Part shown: one piece after another, positions 52,405 through 64,000 of the stretch
Position numbering within the stretch: the stretch's first letter is position 1
Layout of the letters: the number at the start of each line of letters is the position of its first letter
Origin: Bugula neritina
Taxonomy: Eukaryota > Bryozoa > Gymnolaemata > Cheilostomatida > Bugulidae
Direction: 5' to 3'
DNA length: 64,000 nucleotides
NCBI GenBank assembly: GCA_964035545.1
Contig: OZ037772.1
Location: 6,563,389-6,627,388 of the forward strand
Translations under genes and position numbers: made by a program
Notes under the pieces: generated by a model
Databases searched by the model: none
What the model was told of the DNA's origin: nothing
What the model saw: the letters and a program-made list of their open reading frames with translations, nothing else

Positions 52405-55302
52405 ATGGAGAGGTTAGAAGATTTGATAAAAGAGTGTTTAGAAACGGATGAGCTAACTCGGATAGGCTATGGATCTGGGTGTATTAGTGACGGCGTTGGT
52501 TACAAAACAAAAAACGGCAGAGAGGTGTTTGTTAAAGTCAACAGAACGTCTGACGTAAGATTTTCTTAATATTTAGTATGTTATTATATAGAAGTTAAAG
52601 CAAAGAATTAACTAGAAAACGAATTTGTTGAATACTCAAATGTTCAGAGTGAATAAATGCATACGGCAATACTATTGTAAATTACCTGTGCTTTGTTCTG
52701 GCTAGGCTTTAGTGATGTTCAGAGGAGAGGAAGTTAGCCTAAGAACCATGGCAGACACCAATACCATACACTGTCCCCGACCCATTAAAGTAAGAGGTTC
52801 AGCTGGGTATAGTTCACTTAGATAATTTTCATAAATTTTGATATAACGGCCAAAGTTACAGTGGTTGAACTAAAACTAATATCACATTTTGAATAGCAGA
52901 TTTTTCTCACTCTTCTCCGCAACTCAATACCTAAGTCAAATCATCTGATTTTTACTTTGTTATTACTTGGAATTACTTTATTTTCAACCCATTGTTAGCA
53001 CTAGCTATAAATTTGTGCTTAATTTTTAAAAATTGGTAGTTGTCTTTCCATTTTCATTTTACCGAAAGGTAAGACAACTCTGCATAAACTTCACTTACTT
53101 TAGGTGTTGGAAAACATACCAGGTGGTGGGTGTGCTATAATAATGGAATACTTAAACTTAGGTTCTTCAGGAGATGAAGCAGCTCTTGGTACGGGCCTTG
53201 CCAGGTGTGTAACAAGCTTCTAACCAAATTGAATTGATTAGAAAGTCTATGTTTGCGATTTCTTAGTAGCCTATATATTATTTCTTACAAAGGAAATCTA
53301 TTAGAATTCATCTCTAGTCTTTTTCAAAATATATTTTCCTAACAAATGAAATGTTTTAGCATTTATCTCTAGTCTTCAATGTTATGATACTGGGACAGGT
53401 TACACATGCATAACTGGCGGAGCCTCGAGAACGGAGAAGGCGTGGCTAACTTTGGGTTTCCTGTTGCTACCAGCTGCGGAAGTATTCCTCAAGATAACAG
53501 CTGGACGGATGATTGGGTGGAATTCTTCTGTAGAAAAATTGACTCTCAACTAGATAGACTGGGCTCCGGAAGTTCGAGTAAGGTGAGGGTCAAATGTGTA
53601 AGGTGATCATGTGCAAAAGTTGCATTGTGACTAGTTCACGGAGTAATAAACTGTCGAATGTGACAGTGTGTGTGCTGGTGTGAAAAAAGACCCTGTGACA
53701 AGTTGACAAAGCCAATTTGTGATAGTGTGACAATGTGGTGGTGGGACAGTGTGATCTTGTCACAAAGTGCCAGAGTAACAGTGTGAAAGAGTAATAAAGC
53801 TGCAGAGTGGCAGTGTAATGTGACAAGGTAATCTAGTGACAGTGTAATGTGACAGCGTAATCATATGACAGTGTGACATAGTCACATGTTAATCTACCAA
53901 CAGTTTAACAGAGTGACAGAGTAACAAAGTTACAGTGCAACATTGTAGGGGTGTGACAACGTAATCTGGGGACAGAGTGACAATTTTACGTCACCAGGTG
54001 ATCTAGTGACTGTGTTGTGAAAACGACAAGTTAATAATTTCGTTGCGTCTTAAAATTGTCCAATAAATTTTGCCCTCTTATATGTTGGCCCCAAATATCA
54101 TTTTGGTTGAACCAGAGTACAGTTTTCTAGTGATACAACAAGTATTTCTGAAAATACATATTTTGGGCGAATTGATGGAATAATGAGCAAATGTTCTGTT
54201 CCAGGAAGCTAAATCTTTATGGAGTCAGTTAAGACCAAACATATACAAGCTGTTTGACGGGCTGGTGATACGACCCTCCCTGCTTCATGGTGACTTCTGG
54301 GGAGGGAATATAGGCTACACCTCACGTGGACCAGGTCTGTTAACTCTCTTCTGTCTCTCAATAATTTATCTCTGAAAAATAATTGCCCCCACTGGGATTC
54401 GAACCCGAGACTTCCGCCTTGCAAACAAGTGTGCTAACCATTACACCACAGGGACCATTGGGTAAACCGATCACTACAATCTCATTAAAATAATTTGCTC
54501 CAACTTTACTCACCTCTTGTAATTAAAAACTAATTTATGCCACTTTACACTTTTCTTGCCATGAGAATGTTTAAAATTAGTGAGTTTTAACCATTCATAA
54601 ACTTTTGTATTTCATTAAATTACTGTCTACTGTGTAACAATATGAAAACTGGCGAAATATTATGGAACAGTGTTTTCTTTCTTTCAGTGATATATGACCC
54701 CGCATCATTCTATGGTCACTATGAGTATGATTTTGGGATAAACCAGTATTTCCCGTCATTTGGACGAGGATTCTACGAGGCGTACCATTCACTGATCTCC
54801 AAAGAGCCGGGCTATGAACTTAGACTTCAGCTCTACAAGCTATTTCATTTGCTCAATCACTGGTAATTCTCAATGTATTATGACTATCAGATAGCTGTTT
54901 TAGTGTGTATCATCACCATAGTAGGTTTGTTATTGAATAGAGGAGACGTTTTAAATATGTTTTACTTTAGCAACTTTTGCACGAATTAAAATTTTGTAAT
55001 GTAAACTGATGAAATAGATGAAAAACATATGTACTAGTGAGCAATAACTAGATTACAAAAAATATTAAATCAATAAGTTGTTAAATGAATAAATAACCTT
55101 TTTTTTTTAAATCTTGCCATTACACAGTGCTACAAACAACTTTTAGTTTGCACTTTTAGCAGCCATTTTTTGAGTTAAAAAATTAAAAATATGTGAATTG
55201 CGCTCCAAAACTTTCTACTTCTCTTCATCTAGGAATCTGTTTGGTAGTGGATATAGCTCCAGTTCCATCAAAACTCTTAAAGATATTCTTCGTAAAATAT
55301 GA
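52405..55302 (+). CDS. FN3K: Fructosamine-3-kinase / ketosamine-3-kinase-like protein
   Basis: Seven coding exons: 52405-52554, 52706-52789, 53104-53204, 53399-53582, 54205-54334, 54688-54862, 55233-55302. Phases close to 297 aa (human FN3K is 309). The family phosphorylates the C3 hydroxyl of fructosamines or ketosamines on glycated proteins, which makes the adduct fall off (protein deglycation), in the cytosol. Seen: P-loop-like [11 protein letters not shown] including the conserved cysteine linked to redox control, VFVKVN with the ATP-binding lysine, [21 protein letters not shown], the catalytic loop [10 protein letters not shown], the metal-binding [15 protein letters not shown], and [15 protein letters not shown] near the end. 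The Met at 52405 ([11 protein letters not shown]) aligns with family N-termini. An acceptor-like site at 52361-52365 suggests an upstream noncoding exon or trans-spliced leader. A candidate poly(A) signal lies at 55675-55680. Confidence 0.95.
53583..54020 (+). repeat. GTGACA-type degenerate minisatellite starting at a splice donor
   Basis: Irregular units built around AGTGTGACA and AGTGTAATGTGACA fill intron 4 of the kinase gene from its donor (AAG/GTGAGG) for over 400 bases. Confidence 0.75.
54384..54456 (-). repeat. tRNA-like sequence (SINE head family C), reverse orientation
   Basis: On the minus strand: GGTCCCTGTGGTGTAATGGT, then GTTAGCACACTTG and GTCTCGGGTTCGAATCCCAG. A- and B-box motifs are good, but the anticodon stem does not pair. 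In intron 5 of the kinase gene. Confidence 0.55.
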
Positions 55303-55674
55303 TGAGATATGATGTGGAGATGGTTGCTGGGACAGAAATGGTGTTGCTAGGAAGCGAAATGCGTTGCTAAGGAACAAGTAGCATCATTATGACAGAAGGA
55401 TTGACAAACCTGCCATTCTTAGAGACTCTTAGAGACTCCAACTCAGTGTTGCCTTTGATGATAAAGATTCATTTTAGGAATCAAACCCTCTAAACATAAA
55501 ACACTAACACTTTAAATTAATGTTTGGAGGTTTTTAACTCACACTATCAAAGTATATACTCACTACAATAAGTTATTTTAACCAGTTACCAAAGCCAGAG
55601 GTCAAATGATAAACTGTTTGGGATTTATTTTGTAATTAAAATGGATTTTGTAATAATTAGGTTATAATTCCTTT

Positions 55675-55680
55675 AATAAA
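55675..55680 (+). terminator. Candidate polyadenylation signal for the kinase gene
   Basis: AATAAA about 370 bases after the stop codon, the clearest canonical signal in the 3' flank. No transcript evidence. Confidence 0.4.
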
Positions 55681-56484
55681 TCTAATGTTTATATATGCAT
55701 GGTAGAAGTAAATGCAACATATTATACAGTTGATTCTTGATCTAACAGTAACTGAAAAAAATTGCACACGATCAATTTATGTGTTTGAAGACCAATTCTG
55801 TAATTTATGTAGTAAAAATGATAAATTCTTCGACAAACTCTAAAGGTGTATCTAGTTATATCTGTGTACAGTTTAAGTACTATTTGCTAGTGCTTCATTC
55901 TGGTGCTTGTATTTTTATCAGCTGCTTTTTATTAGAAGTTAAAATTTTTTGGCTTTAGTAGAAATTGTAAGTTGGTTCCAACAAACAATAATTCAAATAA
56001 TATCTGAATAGGCTATAAAACTTTGCGAATTTTGCTGGCTTCTAATATCATTACAACATATGTAACTTTATGTTTAATATTGAAATTAGCTAGTGTTTGA
56101 ATGAGATATAAAAATAAGTAGGTACATTAGTAAATTGTTACATAATTATACACATCAATGCAAAAGCAAAACTATATAGGCATCTGCAGCTATGTACACT
56201 GTAACTGCAACGTGTTCTACCCATCTATTATGTTGATAAGAGGCTTGTGTGTATTCAATGGTTATGCTGATAGTAATAATCTTTATATTGGAGACGCTGA
56301 AAATGTTATTTTATGCATACTCAGCTTACATATGCATATCTAGCCTAAGGACTCTCCAAATTCTATTTTTAGCAATCAAAGTTTATGTTGTAGTGCACTA
56401 TATATACCTAGTGATGATAAGAGCAAAGGCTATAAAACTGATTATAGAAATGAAACTGCCTGTTACTCCCCTTGCCCTTTGCTC

Positions 56485-57141
56485 ACTTAACTGCTTACTG
56501 CTCTAGCATACCCACCTACTAACTACTGCCTCCTTACACTACTCACTGCTTCAGTACAACCACCTACCATAGCTACTACATCATTGCTTACAAAGGTGAG
56601 TAGAAACCATATTTCATTTACAGTGTCAACAGCTTATCCTGTAGTCTATATAAAGTTGCAAAATAGTCACTGTGTGTCTGCCTCCGCTGACATGTAAACA
56701 TGCATGGCTACTGTCTCCCCTCTCTCTCTTCCCCTTTTACCCCTTTTACGCTCCCTCTCTTTCTCTCTCTCTCTCATACCATATTCTGCAGCCTACACTC
56801 AAAGAGATTTAGATATATTGATAACCAGTTTTATGTTAAATCCTTACTGCTTTATCATACTGACCTACTAACTACTGCCTCCTTACACTACTTAATACTT
56901 CAGTTCAACCACCTACCATAGCTACTACATCGTTGCCTATAACAAAGGTGAGTAGAAACCATATTTCATTTACAGTGTCAACAGCGTACTCTGTAGTCTA
57001 TATGAAGTTGCAAAATAGTCACTGTGTGTCTGCCTGTGCTCAGATGTGCACATGTGGCAACTGTCTCTCCCTCTCTCCCCCCTTTTACCCCTTTTACGCT
57101 CCCTCTTTTTCTCTCTCTCCCTCTCTCTCTCTCCCCCTTTT

Positions 57142-57214
<73 letters not shown>

Positions 57215-57312
57215 ATCTTTCTTTATCTCTCTTTTCCTCTCTATATCATACCAGATTCTGCAGCCTACACTCAAAGAGATTTAGATATATTGATAACCAG
57301 TTTTATGTTAAA
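56485..57312. repeat. Direct tandem duplication (~360-470 bp units) containing CT microsatellites
   Basis: Unit 1 (about 56485-56840) and unit 2 (about 56841-57312) share CCACCTACCATAGCTACTAC, GGTGAGTAGAAACCATATTT, GCAAAATAGTCACTGTGTGT and AAAGAGATTTAGATATATTG blocks in the same order. The CT tract is short in unit 1 and expanded to over 100 bases in unit 2. A more diverged third piece lies at 63040-63210. Confidence 0.85.
57111..57216. repeat. (CT)n microsatellite
   Basis: Over 100 bases of CT/CCCTCT repeat inside the second unit of the tandem duplication. Open in several frames as Ser-Leu, which is not coding. Confidence 0.95.
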
Positions 57313-57649
57313 TTTTGTTGTTTTTTCGCACAGAAACAAGTTTAGCTAAGACTTGGGAAATTATTTATACATAATAAAATGCAGTGTTTGAAAAAAGTGA
57401 CCTTATCCACTGCTAATGTTGAAAGGTCAAGAGTAATGTAAGTCCTATATATATACAAGGGTGGCTTATTTTAATATAAGAATGCATTGTAATATAATCA
57501 AATTACAAAATAAAAAGGCCATAAATGATTGGAAGGATGAAATAAAACTTCATTGTTTTTATTGCTCTACTTAGTATTCTGCTAATATAACTACATCTTA
57601 ACTACAGTATCACATGACTATTAGCTATAACTATAGTATTGTAATGAGT

Positions 57650-58106
57650 ATGGGACATGTATGCCCCGTTCATCTATAATGGCACGTAAACACTTATGTG
57701 TAAAGCATAACTGTATTATATTCATAAATGTATTATAACATTCCCTTTGTCACGCTTGGTAACACTGTAAAATAAGCCACTTTCTGCGGTAGTGGCGCAA
57801 AGTCTCCACCGTCAGAACATAATGGCCAATCAGAATACAGCCTCCCCGTATAAGGAGGGTCTTTCGGGCGCCCAGACTTATCCTACACTTCAACTTGTTA
57901 CAAAGCTCACTACTGTATTACATCTTTGTCTGTTATACTTTTTCACATTGATATAGTTTTTTTATAATCAGTGTTTCAAATATATCTATTTGTTTAACCA
58001 TAAAAACTACTCTGTTCTCTCCAACAAACCTCTTATGAAAGTTATGCTCCAGTAGTGCAAACACACAATATAATAAACACTGGTAGTAGCCTGCAAAACT
58101 ATATTA
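57650..58106 (+). repeat. 5' LTR of the Ty3 element
   Basis: Starts TGGGACATGTATGCCCC and aligns to 62359-62811 over its length. Shared landmarks: GGCCAATCAGAA, a TATA-like GTATAAGGAGG core near 57858, GGGCGCCCAGACT, and CTCTCCAACAAACCTC near the end. A TGGTGCC segment just downstream (about 58109) may be the remains of a primer-binding site. Confidence 0.8.
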
Positions 58107-58329
58107 GTGGTGCCATCGGTGAGATAATTGTGTGCAGATGCAACTGCTACTCTGTCCGGAGAGAGGATCATAGATGGCCAAAGCTGGAAGAAAAAAGTGC
58201 TGGAAGAGAAGCTCTCAGTGGGGAGAATGGACCACCGTCAGAGCACGCGAACCCTGTTGAAGGTGAGCCCAAAACTGTTGAGACTCAGAATAATCCAATA
58301 CAGCGGGTGAGAAGGCAGACAGAAAAATA

Positions 58330-61300
58330 ACTGGTGACAGAAACTGTCTGAAAGCCCCAATCCCCAATGTTAGTAAAGATGTAGAGCAATTTATTCAAGA
58401 GTTTAGAAACGGTGTGACCATCTCCAAGTGAGCACCTAAGGTCGCACTCCTACAACTGCGGTTAGGAACTGATGCAAACCATGCACTCCCTTGCAAGAGC
58501 ACGCCACCAAACCGCTGGCACAAATCACGCATGGCAAATTGTCACCAGGAAACCGGGAGCGTTACACCTACGATGCCATTGTGCAATCATTGGGTGATGT
58601 AGAACTTCACCACCAATTCCTGGCAAATAGAGTCAAAACAAGGTGAGGAAAGGTGAGGCTCATTTGCAGGCTAAATAGTTGCACAGGAGCTGTGTGAGCT
58701 CTTATCAGGTTGAGACAGAGCTATTAGACACTACACCCGAGTCAGAACCGACAGTTCACGTAGCCGTCACTGCAAGCCCTTCTTTCGCCACTGAATTTGC
58801 TCACATGACGGAGGTAGTGGAAAGGTTAGTGGCGGCACTGGCGCAGTCCCAAATAGCTGGCTTGTTCAGAGACTTGAGATGTCGAGGCAGATCTTGCCAC
58901 CGGATGGGCTACTGCATGTTGGGAATGCGGTAGTTGCAGACATCTTCGCAGGGAATGTCTGCAACTCACGCCACGGGAGTTAAGCCACCTTGACCTATGG
59001 CCTCATTTGCCAGTCACGGGCCGGAGGTTACTTACCGGTTTCGAGAGTTGCTTAAAATCTGCTAAGACATCAAAAGAGCCTCTAACTGAATGGCAGGTGC
59101 CAAGAAGGACTGGCAAGCTGTACGACAGGCGTGTTGCTTCCACCTGGCCACTGCAGAACTGTTCTAACATGCTGCAAAAAAGTGGTCTGATAAAGAGGTA
59201 AGACAGCACCCCAAGTCTACAAATGTGCCTCTGCAACCTCCGAAACCACTTCGTAGCTGTCAGACGCAAGCCTTGCCCAAATTCAAGGCTTCAAAAGTGT
59301 TACATGTTACAACTCTATGGCAGCAGCCATTTTTTGCCAGTTAAAATACCGAGCAAAGCTGTTACCATTCTGCTGAATTCGAGATTTACTACAAACCTTT
59401 TGAGATGTTGACTCTTCGACACACTCAGCATGAAAAACCAGACTGTACCAAGGGAAATATAGCACGTTGGCAGACAAGTCATGAATTGCCGTTTATGGTA
59501 TCATTGAGCTTGCTAGTGGAGTCCGAAATCAGACAATTAGTGAGACGCTTATCGTTAGCCAGCTCGAGGAAGACACCATCCTTGGGATGTCATTCTTGAT
59601 GCAACATAAGTGCTATATAGACTTTAGCAAGTCGACAGTAGTTATGGCCGGGTGTCAACGAGTTTGGCCGACCGCTGGGGGGGGGGGGGTGTTGATGTAG
59701 TGCGAAGCTGCATGATATGTAGATGCTCCCGGGCCACGGTTCTTGGTTAATTATAAGCAGATCTCTAAACTTTGAGTCGTGGAGGAGGCTCACCAAAAAA
59801 TCCAACTCGCAAATAGCCTAAGCCGAGTAAACCTGCAGGGGAGATCTTGGTGCAGTGCGTAGACCCCTTCGCAGAGCCGGTTAAATTAACGGCTGGTGCC
59901 AATGTGGGCAAGTTTCACACTGTGCAGAAAGAAGACTTGGAGCTGTCATTGGGTGCAATGATGAAGGGCCCTAGTAGAGCCACTATGGGCGTTAGCCGAC
60001 CAATCCTAGATCATGGCGCAGACTTTTACAGAGGTGCCTGTGACAATTGCAGGAGTAACAGAGAACGCCTGATAATGGTGCAGTTACTCAGTGAGTACAA
60101 TGATGTGTTTAGTTGTGGGCACCATGACGTAAGGTTGACCAAGGCTGTCCATCATGAAATTCTTCTGGCTGCAAAAATTGCCTCCATCCTACGCTTAGGT
60201 TGGGCCCTGAAAAGGAGAAGGAAGTGAGCCGGCAAGTCCACAACCTTCTGGACCGTGACCAGACAAAGCCAGTACACGGAAGATGAATTTGGAGCTGGCA
60301 TTTTTGTGTGGATTACCACAAGTTGAACAGCATGACCATACATGACGCATTCAAAATTGTTAAGCTATTTAAATTTATTAGCCAATGATGCTAGCCTTAA
60401 CTTTTACTACTCGTCTACAGACGTTGGTTTTCATAACTACATCATCGACAAAATGACTGAGCGGAGGAGAGCAGCGACAGAGGTTTATTGAATTTCAGCT
60501 AAACTGCTGCTAATGGGACCCTGAGACTGCTGGTCTGTTGGCCATCTTGTTGGCTGCCACGACCTCACACCCTAAGCATAAAAGGATAGTCTGCCCATTT
60601 CTCAGCAGTTGTGAGTTGATTTGGAACACTCTCAAGCCAACTCATGCAGAAGTCCGGAAAATGGGCCTGATGTCCTGCTCAAAGTGAGACAGCGTGAAAT
60701 CTGCCAAGCCGGTAAACATGGCCAGCCCTCCGGTCAGTGTGAGGCAGAGACAGCTGCATGCCGGAAGACTTTGGCACGTGGTGGCTGTTGATTCGGTAGG
60801 CACCATGCCGCCAACCCCCAGAGGTAATAACGATTTTGGTGCTCACAGACCACTTTACTCAGATGTGTAGGCCCTAACAGTGGCCCAGGCTTTTGATCAA
60901 AATGTGATCTGTTACCTAAGTTTGGAAGAACAGATGCACTAAGACTACAGTGCTCAGTTCTAATCTCAGCTAATGAGTGAGCTCTGTCAACTCTGAGGGG
61001 TGAACCAAAACAGAACCGCGTCGATACACTCGCTAGGCAATGGAGTTGTTGAACGAAACAACCCTCAATGTGATGCTCTCCAGAGTTTCCTCCTTATTTG
61101 AGGTCAGGAAGAATGAGATATTGTACTCCTGTAAGTTCTGTGCACGTACCGCAGTATGCCTCATACGAGCACATCTGAGACTTCCAACTTCCTGATGTTA
61201 AGTCAAGAGACTCGCATTCCAAATACCTGAACTAAAATGTTCCAGAATTCCAAAGCTCTGTAGATGTGTACATGGAGGAACTAGTAGAGAGAATGCGAGC

Positions 61301-61560
61301 CGAACATGAAGCGTATTGTGAAAGAAGATAATCCTATCCTGGGCGGTAGACAGGGCCAGAGAGCCCAGGTGTTCACCTTCACCTGTAGAGAGGCCGGCCT
61401 CCCCTGATTACACTCTCCCAAAGCTACTACCTGACACAGAACCAGCTCAAGTGGTGGGAACCCCTTGTGGAAAAGGGTTCCTGTAACAGTGATGAGGAAA
61501 GGGTTCCAGTAGATCTTTTCATTTCTGTGATTGCTCACTTAGTAGCAGAAGCCCAAAGAG
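58330..61560 (+). pseudogene. Broken gag-pol of the Ty3 element
   Basis: Fragments in order, in shifting frames: Gag at about 58385-58680 (FIQEFRNGV, LLQLRLGTDA, NRERYTYDAIVQSLGD); a relic of the nucleocapsid zinc-knuckle region near 58880-58980; protease C-terminal part at about 59540-59670; the pre-RT linker and RT N-terminus at 59850-60345 (LSEYNDVFSCGHHDVRLTKA, then a frameshift, then a VDYHKLNS-type motif); integrase core at 60773-61020 (WHVVAVDSVG, SQLMSELCQL); integrase C-terminal region near 61170-61330 (YMEELVERMRAEHEAY). The RT catalytic region and RNase H are deleted between about 60365 and 60590. It cannot encode a functional polyprotein. Confidence 0.88.
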
Positions 61561-62358
61561 AGAAACCACCGTCGGCCTTAGAAAGAAGTTGACGAGCTTG
61601 TACCAGAAACACAGCCGTCACCCTCGATAGATAGCCAACAAATCTTCAAAGACTGCATGCTACCAACACCACATACATATCGGGTTGACTAGACTTTGTT
61701 CTCAACACGCAAGGACAATATTGATACATTGGGAAGTTCAGACAACATAGCCGATCGTCTATATCAATAAAAATTCACTACTAACCATCGCCTGAGATAT
61801 CATGTTCCCTTACACTACAAAACCACGTTCTGTCCTTGTGGATAATTCAGCTATATAGTGATTATCTCTGCCGTCACTAGATGACAATGAAATGTTACCT
61901 GGGCTATCTTTTTAAGGTAAATGGTTTTACCTTAGACCAGTTTATTTGGACTCATTCACTCTCTTGCCCAAGGTAATGTTACCGTAACTCTTGTTCAGAC
62001 AATAAGTAGTGATGCCTACCTCTACAGAATTAGTCTCGATGCCTAGGTTAACTATATGCATTTCAGTGAATTTTTTAACTATATTTTTCTGATTAAGTTC
62101 TTTTTTCATGATTTGCTGGGTGCATTCGCAAGTCAAACCTCACTGTGATGCTTTCAAACTCAAAGTCTATGGAGTGTCATATGGCAGTAGATAGTCAAGT
62201 TTTATTTACAGTTCTCAATCATACAGTTTCAAATTTTTTTTGATAATATATTTTTTCATGCAAAATTGTATAGTGTTTTACTTTACTTGTGTTATGTTCT
62301 GACAGTTGTTTTGATGTATCAGAAAGTTATATTTTTTGCTGGTAGACGGGAGGTGCAA

Positions 62359-62811
62359 TGGGCCCCGGACATGTATGCTCCCCTCATCCATTAGGCACAT
62401 AAACAATTATAAGCGAAGCACAACCGTATTATAGTTATAAAGGTATTATAACATTTCCTTCGTCTTGCTCAGGTTGACATTGTAAAATACTGCACTCTCT
62501 GTGGTAGTGGTGCAGGGTACAGCGCCAGCCGTCGCAATACCAATCGCCAGAACATACCGGCCAATCAGAAAACAGCTTTCCTTTATAAGGAAGGCCTTCA
62601 GGGCGCCCAGACTCACTCTACACTGTATTGAATCTTTGTCTAATATACTTTTCACATTGATGTAGTCTTTTATAATTCATGTTTCAAATATAGCTATTCA
62701 TTCAACTATAACAACTATTCCCTTCTCTCCAACAAACCTCGTATAAAAGTTATGCTCTAGGAGTGCAAACACAATTAATAATCCACACTTATAGTAGCTC
62801 GCGAAACTACA
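62359..62811 (+). repeat. 3' LTR of the Ty3 element
   Basis: Starts TGGGCCCCGGACATGTATGC, keeps the TTTATAAGGAAGG TATA-like core near 62582 and the GGGCGCCCAGACT block, and ends near GAAACTACA. The preceding purine-rich GACGGGAGGTGCAATGGG may be the remains of a polypurine tract. Confidence 0.8.
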
Positions 62812-63713
62812 ACACTACAACTAAACACTAACTGCTGCATCACTAAAAGAAATAATTGAGAAAAGACTAATTGATTATGCCATATTTTTACCTTGGCTAT
62901 ATGTTAGAACTACAAGCAATTTAGCAATAATTTTATTTCTGGCATGTATCTTGTATAATCATTGTATTAAAACAATAAACGTATAGGTTGCCAAGTATTT
63001 GATAAGAGAAGTTATAAAACAGGTAAAATGAAACTGTTTGTCACTCCCTGTGCCATTTGTTCACTTAACTACACACTACTTTAGTATAACCATCTACTGT
63101 AGCTATACTGCACCACTTCACTACTTACTGCTCTATAGCACATGTAGCCACCTAATAGCTACTCTATCATTTCATATAACAAAGTTGGGTAAAGATCATA
63201 TATTTTTCTTTACTATTTTTATATTATAGGATACTAATTAATAGAGTAGAATAGCAGATCTAATTTTGGTGGTTGCATATTAACTATAATAAAAACATTG
63301 CCTCCTTCATAAGTTTGCTGCTAGAAATGTATACAATTTATAGGTCAATTGGTAGAGAAAATATTATGCTTTGTGTTGTGCGATGAACTTGAAAAATTTT
63401 GTAGCCTTTATAAATTGTCTTAGTTTATCACCTATTTCAACATTGCATCGGGTTTTAGGAATGGTGAATCAGTGAGTTCTTTTTCTTTTGTGGCATTCTT
63501 CTGTAGATTAATCTGGAGACTACATCTGCTTGTAAAATTGTAAATATCTGTCTGCTTCCACTATAGCAAGTGCATGGGTGGTTATTTGTGTATCTGTGTA
63601 AACATAAAATTTGTTTGCACAATTTGTACAGACCGTACCAAAACCATCATTCTTACACTATTATAGAAAAATGAGGTTCCTTTTCCCTCTATATCTCATT
63701 TTTTATGCTCCTT

Positions 63714-63784
<71 letters not shown>

Positions 63785-63890
63785 TCTCTGAATATTGTTT
63801 ATTTTTCTCCTTGTGCCTGGCAAAAACTATATATTTTGCCTCATAATTTTCCCCAACAAAATAAAAATTGTTTTATATTGCAAATTCAAG
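62812..63890. other. Intergenic region upstream of the RING-finger gene
   Basis: Holds a diverged partial copy of the 56485 duplication (about 63040-63210) and a (CT)n tract at 63718-63786 about 105 bases upstream of the RING start codon. No other gene. Confidence 0.55.
63718..63786. repeat. (CT)n microsatellite
   Basis: About 68 bases of CT repeat upstream of the RING-finger start codon. It could lie in the promoter or 5' UTR. The open frame through it is not coding. Confidence 0.9.
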
Positions 63891-64000
63891 ATGGCTGCCC
63901 AGCAACTACCAGAATGGTATGAATGTGGTTATTGTGTCTCTAGAAGGGATGACATGAGAGATCCAAGAGAGCTGTCTTGTCAGCATGTATTCTGTTTGAG
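63891..64000 (+). CDS. RING-finger protein, N-terminal fragment (TRIM-like E3 ligase candidate), cut by the window end
   Basis: The reading frame starts at ATG 63891 and stays open to the window edge (36 codons plus 2 bases). MAAQQLPEWYECGYC begins the protein. The pattern C-x2-C, then about 13 residues, then C-x-H-x2-C (ECGYC ... LSCQHVFC) matches the first part of a RING-HC zinc-binding domain starting about residue 12, the layout of TRIM/RNF-type ubiquitin ligases. The remaining cysteines, and any B-box, coiled coil or NHL domains, lie outside the window, so the subfamily cannot be given. Confidence 0.75.
   Translation, partial: MAAQQLPEWYECGYCVSRRDDMRDPRELSCQHVFCL

Larger units (their letters stand above)
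55303..57649. other. Intergenic region downstream of the kinase gene
   Basis: Contains the kinase 3' UTR with a candidate AATAAA at 55675-55680 and a tandem duplication with CT-rich tracts (56485-57312). No gene is supported. Predicted open frames across the CT tracts are low complexity. Confidence 0.6.
57650..62811 (+). mobile_element. Degenerate Ty3/gypsy LTR retrotransposon
   Basis: Two diverged direct repeats of about 455 bp bracket a 4.2-kb interior with recognisable but broken gag, protease, reverse-transcriptase and integrase pieces in the Ty3 order. The interior carries many stops and frameshifts, and a deletion removes the RT core and RNase H. The LTRs have accumulated many substitutions and small indels, so the insertion is old. 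No clear target-site duplication is visible. Confidence 0.9.

Noticed and set aside
53590-53826. 78 aa minus-strand open frame
   Set aside because: It is the reverse reading of the GTGACA repeat in kinase intron 4.
56933-57349. Ser-Leu-rich 138 aa and Arg-Glu-rich 98 aa proteins
   Set aside because: They are translations of the CT microsatellite in a tandem duplication.

Overview
The window is intron-rich, strongly A+T-biased genomic DNA from an invertebrate animal. A metazoan source is shown by spliceosomal GT-AG introns, a complement C3/alpha-2-macroglobulin-family protein ending in a C345C/NTR domain, an NRF-6-type acyltransferase, SINEs, MITEs and a decayed Ty3-type retrotransposon. A lophotrochozoan is plausible, but the sequence does not fix the phylum.

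Layout: 1-5142, intergenic with two SINEs and a pogo-like MITE. 5143-16711 (+), a 14-exon 'nose resistant to fluoxetine'-like (NRF-6) membrane acyltransferase of 747 aa. 18819-23384 (+), a 9-exon FMN-dependent 2-hydroxyacid oxidase of 362 aa with a peroxisomal-type C-terminus and a DR1-like element upstream. 24647-50117 (-), a 25-exon secreted C3/alpha-2-macroglobulin-like protein of 1385 aa. 52405-55302 (+), a 7-exon fructosamine-3-kinase-like protein of 297 aa. About 57650-62811, a degenerate Ty3 element with two diverged LTRs. 63891 to the window end (+), the first exon of a RING-finger protein, cut off by the window. All exon coordinates come from reading splice consensus and checking that phases close across every junction. 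All four complete reading frames close without a stop.

The most unusual gene is the C3/alpha-2-macroglobulin-like one. It has a signal peptide, MG1-MG7-like segments, two CUB-like stubs, an MG8-like domain and a C345C domain, but no thioester domain. The two exons that should flank that domain are joined across one 736-bp intron holding only a SINE. It also has no six-cysteine anaphylatoxin module, carries two furin-like basic sites, and ends in an arginine-rich tail.

A second pattern spans several genes: tandem repeats begin at, or within tens of bases of, 5' splice sites. In three introns of the NRF-6 gene the repeat unit contains the exon end or the donor itself, giving up to about 14 extra copies of a good-looking donor. 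Similar donor-proximal repeats follow exons of the C3-like, oxidase and kinase genes.

The genes do not form a pathway. The oxidase (peroxisomal glycolate/2-hydroxyacid metabolism) and the kinase (protein deglycation) are housekeeping-type metabolic genes. The C3-like protein is probably secreted into body fluid. The RING protein probably acts in ubiquitin ligation.
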